Part shown: piece by piece, positions 18,242 through 26,552 of the stretch
Layout: the number at the start of each line of letters is the position of its first letter
Position numbering within the stretch: the stretch's first letter is position 1
Assembly: GCF_900177295.1 (NCBI RefSeq)
Contig: NZ_FWZX01000007.1
Span: 150,900 to 214,899, forward strand
Direction of reading: 5' to 3'
DNA: 64,000 bases
From: Tistlia consotensis USBA 355
GTDB lineage: Bacteria > Pseudomonadota > Alphaproteobacteria > Kiloniellales > DSM-21159
Position numbers and translations under genes: made by a program
The notes under the pieces: generated by a model
What the model was told of the DNA's origin: nothing
Database searches by the model: none
What the model saw: the letters and a program-made list of their open reading frames with translations, nothing else

Positions 18242-19780
18242 ATGGCCGACACCGCCCGCAGCGCGCCCGCCGCGGCAGAAAAGGTTTACGACCTCGTGGT
18301 GATCGGCGGCGGCATCAACGGCGCCGGCATCGCCCGCGACGCCGCCGGACGCGGCCTGTCGGTGCTGCTCTGCGAGCAGGGCGACCTCGGCGAGGGCACC
18401 TCCTCGCGCAGCGGCAAGCTGGTGCACGGCGGCCTGCGCTACCTCGAGTACTACGAGTTCCGGCTGGTCCGCGAGGCGCTGATCGAGCGCGAGGTGCTGC
18501 TGCGCGCCGCGCCCCACGTCATCTGGCCGCTGCGCTTCGTGCTGCCGCACAGCCCGGAGCAGCGGCCGGCCTGGCTGATCCGCCTCGGCCTGTTCCTCTA
18601 CGACCACCTGGGCGGCCGCGAGAGGCTGCCGGCCAGCCGCGCGCTCGACCTGCGCCACGACCCGGCCGGCCGGCCGATCCGTCCCGGCTTCGTCCGTGCC
18701 TTCGAGTATTCCGACTGCTGGGTCGACGATTCCCGGCTCGTCGTGCTGAACGCCCTCGACGCGGCGGCGCGCGGCGCCGCGGTGCTGACCCGCACGGCCT
18801 GCGGCGGCGCGCGGCGCGAGGCGGGCCTGTGGAGCGTCGCCCTCGACGCGCCGGACGGCTGGCGCACCGTCCGGGCCCGCGCCCTGGTCAACGCCGCCGG
18901 CCCCTGGGTCGAGCAGGTCATCGGCTCGGTCGCCGGCCTCAACGGCCGGCGCCGGGTGCGGCTGGTCAAGGGCAGCCACCTGGTGACCCGCAAGTTCTGG
19001 GACGGCCCCCAGGCCTACCTGCTGCAGAACCGCGACCGCCGGGTCATCTTCGTCAATCCCTACCTCGACGACCTCGCGCTGATCGGCACCACCGACATCC
19101 CCTACGAGGGCCGGCCCGAGGAGGTCGCCGCCGACGAGGACGAGACCGGCTACCTGCTCGAGGTGCTCGACCGCTACTTCGCGGCGGCGCCGGGGCGCGC
19201 CGAGGTGCTGCACCGCTTCTCCGGCGTGCGGCCGCTCTACGACGACGATGCCGAGAACCCCTCGGCGGTGACCCGCGACTACGTCTTCGACAGCGACCCG
19301 GCGACGCCGGGCGACGGCCGGGCGCCGATCCTCTCGGTGTTCGGCGGCAAGATCACGACCTACCGGAAGCTGGCCGAGCACGCGCTCAGGAGTCTCGCGC
19401 CCTTCTTCCCGTCCCTCGGTCCGCCCTGGACCGCGACGGCGCCCTTGCCCGGCGGCGACCTGCCGGACGCCGACTTCGAGGCCTTCCTGGCCGGCTTCGC
19501 GCAGCGTCACCCCTGGCTGCCGCCCAGGCTCGCCAGGCACTACGCCCGGCTCTACGGCACGCGCGCCGAGGACCTGCTGGACGGCGCGGAGACCCTGGCC
19601 GACCTCGGCCGGTCCTTCGGCCCCCTGTTCCACGAGCGCGAGGCCGACTTCCTGGTCCGCGAGGAATGGGCCCGGAGCGCCGAGGACATCCTGGAGCGCC
19701 GCACCAAGCACGGCCTGTTCCTGGATCCCGAGCAACGCGCCGCCTTCGCCGACTGGCTGGAGCGCGCGCCGGTCGCCTGA
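18242..19780 (+). CDS. FAD-dependent glycerol-3-phosphate dehydrogenase family protein (GlpD/EryB-like)
   Basis: A 512-residue flavoprotein that probably works at the inner membrane face and passes electrons to quinone. The FAD-binding fold starts at YDLVVIGGGINGAGIARDAA (residues about 18-37), followed by SSRSGKLVHGGLRYLE, the GlpD hallmark. LVNAAGPWVEQ and SVFGGKITTYRKLAEHALRS are also typical, and the C-terminal DAO_C domain is present. Start ATG at 18242. In this operon it may oxidise the phosphate made by the FGGY kinase, as GlpD does for glycerol-3-phosphate and EryB for erythritol phosphate. Which of these cannot be decided. It is the last gene of the operon, tail-to-tail with the next cluster. 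Confidence 0.9.
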   Translation: MADTARSAPAAAEKVYDLVVIGGGINGAGIARDAAGRGLSVLLCEQGDLGEGTSSRSGKLVHGGLRYLEYYEFRLVREALIEREVLLRAAPHVIWPLRFVLPHSPEQRPAWLIRLGLFLYDHLGGRERLPASRALDLRHDPAGRPIRPGFVRAFEYSDCWVDDSRLVVLNALDAAARGAAVLTRTACGGARREAGLWSVALDAPDGWRTVRARALVNAAGPWVEQVIGSVAGLNGRRRVRLVKGSHLVTRKFWDGPQAYLLQNRDRRVIFVNPYLDDLALIGTTDIPYEGRPEEVAADEDETGYLLEVLDRYFAAAPGRAEVLHRFSGVRPLYDDDAENPSAVTRDYVFDSDPATPGDGRAPILSVFGGKITTYRKLAEHALRSLAPFFPSLGPPWTATAPLPGGDLPDADFEAFLAGFAQRHPWLPPRLARHYARLYGTRAEDLLDGAETLADLGRSFGPLFHEREADFLVREEWARSAEDILERRTKHGLFLDPEQRAAFADWLERAPVA

Positions 19781-19795
19781 TCCGTGCCGCCGCCC

Positions 19796-20602
19796 CTACC
19801 CCTCGTAGGTCCAGCGGTAGGCCGGCGGGGTCGGCCCCTTGTTGCGGCCGCCCTGCTGCTTCTGCTCCCAGGCGTGGGCCAGGATGCCGACCGAGCGGGA
19901 CAGGCAGAACAGGCCGCGGGCCAGCGGCGCCGGGCAGCCGAGCTCGGCGTAGATCACCGCGGTCGAGCCGTCGATGTTGAGCGGCACCGGCCGGCCGCCG
20001 CGCTCCTCGGCCAGGCGCGCGCCGATCGCCCGGGCGATGGCGGCGAAGCGGCCCGAGACCTGGCCGCGCTCGACCGCCAGGTCGACCAGGCCGAGCAGCC
20101 GCGGCCCGCGCGGGTCGACCGGCTTGTGGAAGCGGTGGCCGAAGCCCGAGACGTACTTGCCGTTGGCCGCCCGCCAGGCGTCGAGCTCGGCGGCGGCGGC
20201 CTCGGCCAGCGGCTCGCCGTCCTGCCAGCGGCGGTCGATCGCCTGGTAGAGCTCGACCGCCTGCTCGCCGGCGCCGCCGTGCACGTCGCCCAGCACGTTG
20301 ACCGCCGAGGCCATGGCGTTGTTGAGGCCGACGCCGCAGGTCACGGCCATGCGGGCGATCGCGATCGAGGGCGCCTGGGGGCCGTGGTCGACGGCGGCGA
20401 CCAGCGCCGCCTCCAGCAGCTTGGCGCGGCCGCCCTCGATCATCTCGCCCATGACCAGCAGCCAGATCATCTGCGGGAAGGACAGCTCGCCGATCAGGTG
20501 CTGGATCGGCCGGCCGCGGATCTCGATGCGGCCCGGCTCCATGTCGATGATCGAGGTCCGCCACCAGTCCGAGACGTCGTTGCCTCCGGTCCCTTGCGTC
20601 AC
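19796..20602 (-). CDS. Citrate-synthase-fold protein, citryl-CoA lyase-like
   Basis: A 268-residue protein aligning with the large domain and active site of citrate synthase, shorter than the usual 380-430 residues. The three catalytic positions can be matched: His in GDVHGGAGEQA, His in SGFGHRFHK with the following PVDPRGP, and Asp in PLNIDGSTAVIYAELG. The end RSVGILAHAWEQ is like the CoA-binding helix. Short members are often called citryl-CoA lyase. They cleave, or make, a citryl-type CoA ester. The start is GTG at 20602, overlapping the CoA-transferase stop (GTGA). It probably cleaves the CoA ester made by that transferase. Confidence 0.75.
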   Translation of the reverse strand: MTQGTGGNDVSDWWRTSIIDMEPGRIEIRGRPIQHLIGELSFPQMIWLLVMGEMIEGGRAKLLEAALVAAVDHGPQAPSIAIARMAVTCGVGLNNAMASAVNVLGDVHGGAGEQAVELYQAIDRRWQDGEPLAEAAAAELDAWRAANGKYVSGFGHRFHKPVDPRGPRLLGLVDLAVERGQVSGRFAAIARAIGARLAEERGGRPVPLNIDGSTAVIYAELGCPAPLARGLFCLSRSVGILAHAWEQKQQGGRNKGPTPPAYRWTYEG

Positions 20603-21798
20603 AGCACACCCTCCGCCTTCAGGTCCTCGATCTCCGCCTCGCTCAGCCCCAGCTCGCCGTAGACGGCGGCGTTGTCGGCGCCGAGCTCGGGCGGCGGCGT
20701 CGCCACCGCCGGCGCCCGGCCGTCCAGCTTGAAGCCGGTGCGCACGACCCGGATGTCGCGTCCGGCGCCGGGCACGGCCGGGAACTCGGCGACCATGCCG
20801 CGCTCCGCGATCTGCGGATGCTCCAGGATGTCGGGCACCGCGAGCACCGCGCCCGAGGGCACGCCCAGGCGGTTCAGCTCGCGCGCCCAGTCGTGCGCGG
20901 CCTTGGCCGCCAGGCTCCGCTCCAGCTCGGCCCGGAGCGCCTCGCGGTTGGCCTTGCGCGCCTCGCGCGTCCGGTACTCCGGCCGCTCCAGCAGCTCCTC
21001 GCGGCCCAGGTGGCGGCAGAGGATCTCCCACTGCTCCTGCTTGTTGGCGGCGATGTTGAGCAGGCCGTCGGCGGTGCGGAAGGCGCCCGAGGGTGCCGAG
21101 GTCACGTTCTCGTTGCCGTGCGGCTGCGGCCGGACGCCGGCGATCAGCCAGTTCGAGACGACCCAGCCCATGGTCGCCAGCGTCGCCTCCAGCATCGAGA
21201 CGTCGATGAAGCTGCCGCCGTTGCGCTCGCGGCCGTTCAGCGCCGCCGAGATCGCCATGGCCGCGGTCAGGCCGCCGATCGTGTCGCAGATCGGGTAGCC
21301 GACCCGGTAGGGCGCGGTGTCCGGCGCGCCGGTGATCGACATCACGCCGGACAGCCCCTGGATGATCTGGTCGTAGGCCGGCAGGTTGCGCAGCGGGCCG
21401 TCCTGGCCGAAGCCGGAGATCGCGCAGTAGACCAGCCGGGGGTTGACCGTCAGCAGCGCCTCGTGGTCGAGCCCCAGGCGCGCCATCACGCCGGGCCGGT
21501 AGTTCTCGACCAGCACGTCGGCGCCGGCGGCCAGCCGCCGGAACAGCGCCTTGCCCTTCTCGCTCTTGAGGTTGAGCGTCACCGACTTCTTGCCGGCGTT
21601 CTGGGCCAGGAAGGAGACGCCCATGTTGCGGGCGTTGAGCGCCTCGTCGGCGCCGAGCTGGCGAGCCAGGTCGCCGCGCCCGGGCACCTCGACCTTGACG
21701 ACCTCGGCGCCGAGGTGGGCCAGCTGATGACAGCAGAACGGCCCGGCCAGCACGTTGGTCAGGTCGAGCACGCGGACGCCGTCAAGCGGCGCCGGCAT
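20599..21798 (-). CDS. Type III CoA-transferase (CaiB/BaiF family)
   Basis: A 399-residue cytosolic enzyme that moves CoA from a donor ester to an organic acid. The N-terminus LDGVRVLDLTNVLAGPFCCH and EVVKVEVPGRGD are family hallmarks. The catalytic Asp is in the AYDQIIQGLSGVMSITG region near residue 170. The acid imported by the adjacent TAXI TRAP system is the likely acceptor. The gene's start (ATG at 21798) lies 17 bases inside the end of the permease gene, so expression is coupled. Confidence 0.9.
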   Translation of the reverse strand: MPAPLDGVRVLDLTNVLAGPFCCHQLAHLGAEVVKVEVPGRGDLARQLGADEALNARNMGVSFLAQNAGKKSVTLNLKSEKGKALFRRLAAGADVLVENYRPGVMARLGLDHEALLTVNPRLVYCAISGFGQDGPLRNLPAYDQIIQGLSGVMSITGAPDTAPYRVGYPICDTIGGLTAAMAISAALNGRERNGGSFIDVSMLEATLATMGWVVSNWLIAGVRPQPHGNENVTSAPSGAFRTADGLLNIAANKQEQWEILCRHLGREELLERPEYRTREARKANREALRAELERSLAAKAAHDWARELNRLGVPSGAVLAVPDILEHPQIAERGMVAEFPAVPGAGRDIRVVRTGFKLDGRAPAVATPPPELGADNAAVYGELGLSEAEIEDLKAEGVL

Positions 21799-23701
21799 GG
21801 CGCGACCTCGCGAGACGGATCAGGGCGGGCAGCGCGACGAGCGCGACGCCGGCGGCGTTGGCCGGCAGCCCGGGCGCCAGCACCAGGGCGGCGCCGGCCG
21901 CCATGGCCAGGCGCTCCGCGACGCCGAGCCGGCCGAACAGATAGCCGACGTGCGAGGCCGCGAAGCCGACGATGCCGACCAGCAGGAACGGCAGGTACTC
22001 CAGCGCCTCGAGCACGCCGGTCCCCTTGGTGCCGATGACGATCTCGGGATGGAAGACCCAGGCGATCGGCAGCACGAAGCCGACGGCCGCCAGGCGCAGG
22101 GCGTTGAGGGCGAGCGGAATCGGATTCTCCCTGGCGATGGCGGCGGCGGCGAAGACCGCCAGCGCGACCGGCGGCGTGATCGCGGAGAGCGCCGCGTAGT
22201 AGAAGACGAAGAGGTGGGTGCCGAGCTTCGAGACGCCGAGCTCCATGATCGCCGGCCCGGCGACGAAGATCACCATCAGGTAGGAGGCGGCGGTCGGCAG
22301 CCCCATGCCCAGCACGATCGAGCAGAGCGCCGCGAGCAGCAGCGCCGCCAGCAGGTTCTGGCCGCCGAGCGCGGTGATCTGCTGGTTGAGCGCGACGCCG
22401 AGGCCGGTCGAGGTGATCGCCGCGATGACGATGCCGATCGCCGCACAGCTCAGCAGCACCGACAGTCCGTCGCGCCCGCCCTCGACGACGAACAGCAGCC
22501 ACTCGCGGGCACCCAGCCGGGTGTCCGGCAGGAGCATCGCGACCAGCAGCATAACGCCGATCGCGATCAGGCCGCAGTAGGTCGGCGGGTAGCCCAGGAA
22601 CAGCAGCGCCAGCAGCAGGCCGAAGCCGAGCAGCAGCAGGGCGGCGCGCGACAGCCGCGCCCGGTCCCAGGGCGGCGGCGGCTGGTCGAGCGGGTTCAGC
22701 TGCAGCCGCCCGGCCTCGAGCGCGACGGTGGTCGAGAGCGAGAAGAGGTAGAGGAAGGCCGGCACGATCGCCGCCGCCATGATCTCGACGTAGGGGATGC
22801 CGGTGATGTCGGACATGATGAAGGCGCCGACGCCCATCACCGGCGGCATGATCTGGCCGACGCAAGAGGCCGTCGCCTCGACGCCGCCGGCGAAGCGCCC
22901 CGAGAAGCCGGCCCGCTTCATCAGCGGGATGGTCAGCACGCCGGTCGAGGCGACGTTGGCCGGCGCCGAGCCATTGATCGAGCCGAACATCGAGGAGGCC
23001 AGGATCGCGCACTGGGCCGGCCCGGAGCGGCGCCCGCGGGTCAGCATCAGCGCGACGTCGTTGAACAGCTCGCCGGCGCCGGTCAGGCGCAGCACCGTGC
23101 CGAGGATCACGAAGATCAGCACGATGTCGACGACCGAGCCGAGCGCGACGCCGAAGATGCCGCGGTAGGAGTAGGAGATCTCCAGCACCCGGCTCAGCGA
23201 GAAGGGCCGGTGCTCCAGGATGCCCGGCATGACGTGGCCGAACAGCAGGTAGCCGGCGGCGGCCAGCACCACGGCGGTCAGCATCCAGCCCTCGGCGCGG
23301 TGGGCTCCGAACACCACGACCAGCGTGCCGATCGCGTAGGCGGCGAGGTCCCAGTCGTTCGGCAGGCCTTCGCGGAAGTTGGCGATCGCCTGGTATTCGC
23401 GGGTCATGTAGGCCCAGGCGAAGAGCGTCGCCGCAATCAGCAGCAGGCTGAGCCAGAGGTCAAGCCGGCTGCGCCGTCCCTCGCGGTCGGTCAGCATCGG
23501 CTTCAGGCAGAAGATGGCGACGAGGCCAAGCGCCAGCGCCGTGCCGTACTGCACCTGGCTGGGGTAGCGGCCGAACGCCAGGGTCGCCAGCACGAAGAGC
23601 GTCAGCGCGGCACAGGCGGCGAGGCCGAGAGCCTGCAGCAGGCGGAAGGCCGGCCGGCTGTCGGCGCTGACCGGCAACGCGGTTTCGAGAAGCCAGTTCA
23701 C
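21782..23701 (-). CDS. TRAP transporter permease, fused 4TM/12TM type (TAXI system)
   Basis: Large inner-membrane protein, 639 residues from the GTG at 23701 (GGGAAGGGG upstream). Longer starts add only Arg/Ala-rich residues. The first third holds the DctQ-like part, and the rest is the DctM-like carrier with SSMFGSINGSAPANVASTGV, CVGQIMPPVMGVGAFIMSDI and GLPTAASYLMVIFVAGP, which are TRAP-T landmarks. Fused permeases of this kind pair with TAXI binding proteins. It drives Na+-dependent uptake of an organic acid, probably the substrate of the co-transcribed CoA-transferase. Confidence 0.92.
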   Translation of the reverse strand: MNWLLETALPVSADSRPAFRLLQALGLAACAALTLFVLATLAFGRYPSQVQYGTALALGLVAIFCLKPMLTDREGRRSRLDLWLSLLLIAATLFAWAYMTREYQAIANFREGLPNDWDLAAYAIGTLVVVFGAHRAEGWMLTAVVLAAAGYLLFGHVMPGILEHRPFSLSRVLEISYSYRGIFGVALGSVVDIVLIFVILGTVLRLTGAGELFNDVALMLTRGRRSGPAQCAILASSMFGSINGSAPANVASTGVLTIPLMKRAGFSGRFAGGVEATASCVGQIMPPVMGVGAFIMSDITGIPYVEIMAAAIVPAFLYLFSLSTTVALEAGRLQLNPLDQPPPPWDRARLSRAALLLLGFGLLLALLFLGYPPTYCGLIAIGVMLLVAMLLPDTRLGAREWLLFVVEGGRDGLSVLLSCAAIGIVIAAITSTGLGVALNQQITALGGQNLLAALLLAALCSIVLGMGLPTAASYLMVIFVAGPAIMELGVSKLGTHLFVFYYAALSAITPPVALAVFAAAAIARENPIPLALNALRLAAVGFVLPIAWVFHPEIVIGTKGTGVLEALEYLPFLLVGIVGFAASHVGYLFGRLGVAERLAMAAGAALVLAPGLPANAAGVALVALPALIRLARSRHAGAA

Positions 23702-23731
23702 GGCTGAGGAAGCCCCTTCCCGGACAGGAAC

Positions 23732-23764
23732 GGCCGCGCCTGCCGGCAGGCGGCGGGCGCGGCC
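23732..23764 (-). other. Intercistronic stem-loop between TAXI protein and TRAP permease genes
   Basis: GGCCGCGCC (23732-23740) pairs with GGCGCGGCC (23756-23764). A perfect 14-base palindrome, GCCTGCCGGCAGGC, overlaps the left arm and the loop and gives an alternative fold. There is no T-run. Position and type match the structures after the other binding-protein genes of the window. Confidence 0.55.
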
Positions 23765-23774
23765 GACGGCAGGC

Positions 23775-24755
23775 TCAGAGCTTGCCGATCTCCTGGTAAT
23801 AGCGCTTGGCACCCGGATGCAGCTCGCCGGAGATGCCCTCGAAGGCGTTGTCGAGCGAGATCAGCGACAGCGCCGCCGACTGGCCGTTGACCAGCTCGAT
23901 GTGCTCCCAGAGCGCCTTGGTCAGCTTGTAGACCGTGTCGTCGTCCAGGTCGCCACGCACCATGATCTGGTAGGGGAAGGTCCAGAACAGGGCCGGGCCG
24001 TCGGAGACGACGCGCGTGCCGTAGGCCTTCTCGATCGAGGCCTCGGGGACCTTCTGGTAGACGTAGTACTGGCCGTTGGTCAGCGCCTTGCGGAAGGCCG
24101 GCAGGGTCGCCGGGTCCGGCGAGATGAAGCGCAGCTTCCGGCCGCGCGAGGCGTTGTCGATCGCCGCCGTCGGGATCGAGCCCCAGACCAGCGCGGCGTC
24201 GAGCGTGCCGGACAGGATCTGTCCGAGCGCCGGCTCGTACTCCAGGTACTGGCCGTCGACCTTGTCGCCGATGCCGTGCACGTCGAACAGGATCTTCGAG
24301 ACGCGGCCGGCGTTGCCGCCCGGCCGGCCGATGCCGACGGAATGGCCGGCGAGGTCGTGGAAGCTCCTGATCTCGCTGTCGGCGGCGACGACGTACTGCG
24401 CCATGCCGGTCGGCAGCGCCAGGATCACCTTCATCTTCTTGTAGGCGTCCCGGAACTCGGCCGGATCCTTCTCGAACTTGCCCTTGCCCTCGATCGCGTC
24501 GAGGTAGTGCGGCGCCCCGATGCCGACCAGGTCGACCTCGCCCTGCGCCGCCTTGCGCAGGCCGGCGACCGAGCCGTTCTCGACCACCGTCATGTCGATT
24601 CCCGCCTGCTTGGCGAGACCCGACCAGACCACGCCGAGGGCGTAGTCGTCGGAGGTCGTGGAGACACCGGAGAAGACCAGGTCGGCGGCCGATGCGCCGC
24701 CGGCGGTCATCGCGAGCCCGGCCACCAGGGCCAGGCCGAGGAGCCTGTTGGACAT
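23775..24755 (-). CDS. TAXI-family TRAP transporter solute-binding protein
   Basis: Periplasmic protein of 326 residues with a signal peptide, MSNRLLGLALVAGLAMTAGG, cleaved after GASA. It has the TAXI-type features LVFSGVSTTSDDYALGVVWS near the mature N-terminus, DLVGIGAPHYLDAIEGKG near residue 80 and HSVGIGRPGGNAGRVSKILF near 140. It captures an organic acid for the fused permease encoded next. The gene is divergent from the IclR regulator gene, and their 115-base intergenic region carries overlapping dyads. Confidence 0.88.
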   Translation of the reverse strand: MSNRLLGLALVAGLAMTAGGASAADLVFSGVSTTSDDYALGVVWSGLAKQAGIDMTVVENGSVAGLRKAAQGEVDLVGIGAPHYLDAIEGKGKFEKDPAEFRDAYKKMKVILALPTGMAQYVVAADSEIRSFHDLAGHSVGIGRPGGNAGRVSKILFDVHGIGDKVDGQYLEYEPALGQILSGTLDAALVWGSIPTAAIDNASRGRKLRFISPDPATLPAFRKALTNGQYYVYQKVPEASIEKAYGTRVVSDGPALFWTFPYQIMVRGDLDDDTVYKLTKALWEHIELVNGQSAALSLISLDNAFEGISGELHPGAKRYYQEIGKL

Positions 24756-24785
24756 CCCTTCTGTTCCTCCCGAAAGCTTCTTGTG

Positions 24786-24820
24786 TTCTGTCTAACAGAA
24801 TGATATTCATTCTAGTAGAA
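24786..24820. promoter_or_regulatory. Overlapping inverted repeats, likely IclR-type operator
   Basis: Three dyads overlap in this AT-richer stretch between divergent genes: TTCTG-tctaa-CAGAA (24786-24800), GAATGA-tat-TCATTC (24798-24812) and TTCTA-g-TAGAA (24810-24820). The third is a perfect 11-base palindrome. TTC..GAA symmetry fits IclR-family sites. The location suits joint control of the TAXI operon and the iclR gene. Confidence 0.55.
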
Positions 24821-24870
24821 CGCCGATCCTTCGTCAACGAAGGCCGGCGCGCACGGTCCTGGAGCGGTCG

Positions 24871-25563
24871 GTGACGGAGCAGAAGGTCGAGGCGGTCGAG
24901 CGCGCGCTGGCACTGCTGGAATGCTTCGACGGCGGCGAGGAATCCCTGTCGCTGGCCGAGCTCGCCCGGCGCAGCGGCCTCTACAAGAGCACGATCCTCA
25001 GGCTCGCGGCCTCGCTGGAACGCTTCGGCTATCTGGTCCGGCGGGCCGACGGCCGCTATCGCCTGGGCCCGACCCTCTGGCGACTCGGCTCGCTCTATCG
25101 CCGCTCCTTCGACCTGGCCGAACTGATCCGGCCGGAGCTCAAGGTGCTGGTCGAGGCGACCGGCGAGACCGCCTCCTACTACGTGCGCGAAGGCGACAGC
25201 CGGGTCTGCCTCTACCGGCACAACTCGCCCAAAGCGATCCGCCACCACCTCAACGAGGGCCAGCGCCTGAGCCTCGAGGGCGGCGCCGCCTCCAAGGTGC
25301 TGACGACCTTCTGGACGCCGCCGGAGGAGCGGCCCTGGGCCGAGCAGGTGCGCCGCGACGGCTACGGCGTCTCGCTCGGCGAGCGCGACCCCGAGATCGC
25401 GGCGATCGCCGTGCCGGTCTTCGACCGCGGCGGCCGGCTGCGCGGCTCGCTGTCGATCTCCGGCCTGATAACCCGCTTCGACGCCGGGCAGCGCGCGATC
25501 GCGCTGGAGGCCATGCGGGGCAGCGCCGCGCGGCTCCACGAGCAGCTCACGGAACGGGAATAG
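24871..25563 (+). CDS. IclR-family transcriptional regulator
   Basis: A 230-residue regulator, starting at a GTG (24871) after GGAGCGGTCG. The N-terminal winged helix is VEAVERALALLECF with LSLAELARRSGLYKSTILRL (residues about 5-45). The C-terminal effector domain includes ETASYYVREGDSRVCLYRHN and RLSLEGGAASKVLTTF, and ends with RFDAGQRAIALEAMRGSAAR. It is divergent from the TAXI/CoA-transferase operon and co-directional with the SMP-30 gene. It probably controls both and senses the acid or its derivative. Confidence 0.9.
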   Translation: MTEQKVEAVERALALLECFDGGEESLSLAELARRSGLYKSTILRLAASLERFGYLVRRADGRYRLGPTLWRLGSLYRRSFDLAELIRPELKVLVEATGETASYYVREGDSRVCLYRHNSPKAIRHHLNEGQRLSLEGGAASKVLTTFWTPPEERPWAEQVRRDGYGVSLGERDPEIAAIAVPVFDRGGRLRGSLSISGLITRFDAGQRAIALEAMRGSAARLHEQLTERE

Positions 25564-25582
25564 CAAGCGAGGGAAGAAGGAA

Positions 25583-26527
25583 ATGGCGCTCTATCCTCCG
25601 CCGCAGCGGATCGAGGCCGAGGTCTGGACCCGGCTGCCGGACGCGCTGCGGCGCAGCGGCGAGGTCCCCGACTGGGGCGCCGCCAACAAGCCCGGGCGGC
25701 CGGTCGACTGCTTCCTGGAAGGGCCGAGCTTCGACCGCGACGGCCGGCTCTGGCTGGTCGACATCCCCTACGGCCGGATCTTCACGGTCGAGCCCGACGG
25801 CGCCTGGCGGCTCGTCCTCGCGTACGACGGCTGGCCGAACGGCCTCAAGATCCACCGCGACGGCCGGATCTTCGTCGCCGACTACCGCCACGGCATCCTG
25901 GTGCTGGAGCCCGGCGCCGGACGCATGGCGCCGCTGCTCAGCCATCGCTATTCCGAGCACTTCCGCGGCTGCAACGACCTGGTGTTCGACGCCGCGGGCC
26001 GGCTCTACTTCACCGACCAGGGCCAGAGCGGCCTGCACATGCCGAACGGCCGGGTCTACCGCTACGACCTCGAAGCCGGGCGGCTCGACCTGCTGCTCGA
26101 CACCGGGCCCAGCCCGAACGGCCTGGTGCTGAACGAGAGCGAGAGCCTGCTCTACGTCGCCATGACCCGCGACAACGCGGTCTGGCGCCTGCCGCTGATG
26201 GCCGACGGCGGCGTCTCCAAGGTCGGCCGCTTCGTCCAGCTGTCGGGCGGCCTGTCGGGCCCCGACGGGCTGGCGCTCGGTGCCGACGGCAGCCTGTTCG
26301 TCGCCCATGCCGGCAACGGCTGCGTCTGGGGCTTCTCGCGGCTCGGCGAGCCGCTCTGGCGGATCGTCAGCCCGACCGGCCTGACCGTCACCAACCTGGC
26401 CTTCGGCGGGCCCGACGGCCGCACGCTCTACATGACCGAATCGGAGAGCGGCACGATCCTGCGCGCCGAGCTGCCGGTCGCCGGCCGGCCGATGTTCTCC
26501 CATGGCGAGACCGCCGCTTCCGGCTGA
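25583..26527 (+). CDS. SMP-30/gluconolactonase family protein
   Basis: A 314-residue six-bladed beta-propeller lactonase, metal-dependent, cytosolic (no signal peptide). Landmarks are EGPSFDRDGRLWLVDIPYGR (first blade, metal-binding Glu), CNDLVFDAAGRLYFTDQGQS (Asn and Asp ligands), TGPSPNGLVLNESESLLYV and DGLALGADGSLFVAHAG. The ribosome site GAGGGAAGAAGGAA precedes the ATG at 25583. It lies 19 bases after the IclR gene, so both are probably one transcript. It likely opens a lactone ring to give the acid handled by the divergent operon. The substrate is unknown. Confidence 0.88.
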   Translation: MALYPPPQRIEAEVWTRLPDALRRSGEVPDWGAANKPGRPVDCFLEGPSFDRDGRLWLVDIPYGRIFTVEPDGAWRLVLAYDGWPNGLKIHRDGRIFVADYRHGILVLEPGAGRMAPLLSHRYSEHFRGCNDLVFDAAGRLYFTDQGQSGLHMPNGRVYRYDLEAGRLDLLLDTGPSPNGLVLNESESLLYVAMTRDNAVWRLPLMADGGVSKVGRFVQLSGGLSGPDGLALGADGSLFVAHAGNGCVWGFSRLGEPLWRIVSPTGLTVTNLAFGGPDGRTLYMTESESGTILRAELPVAGRPMFSHGETAASG

Positions 26528-26552
26528 CGCGGCTTTCGCGTAAGACGGCTCC

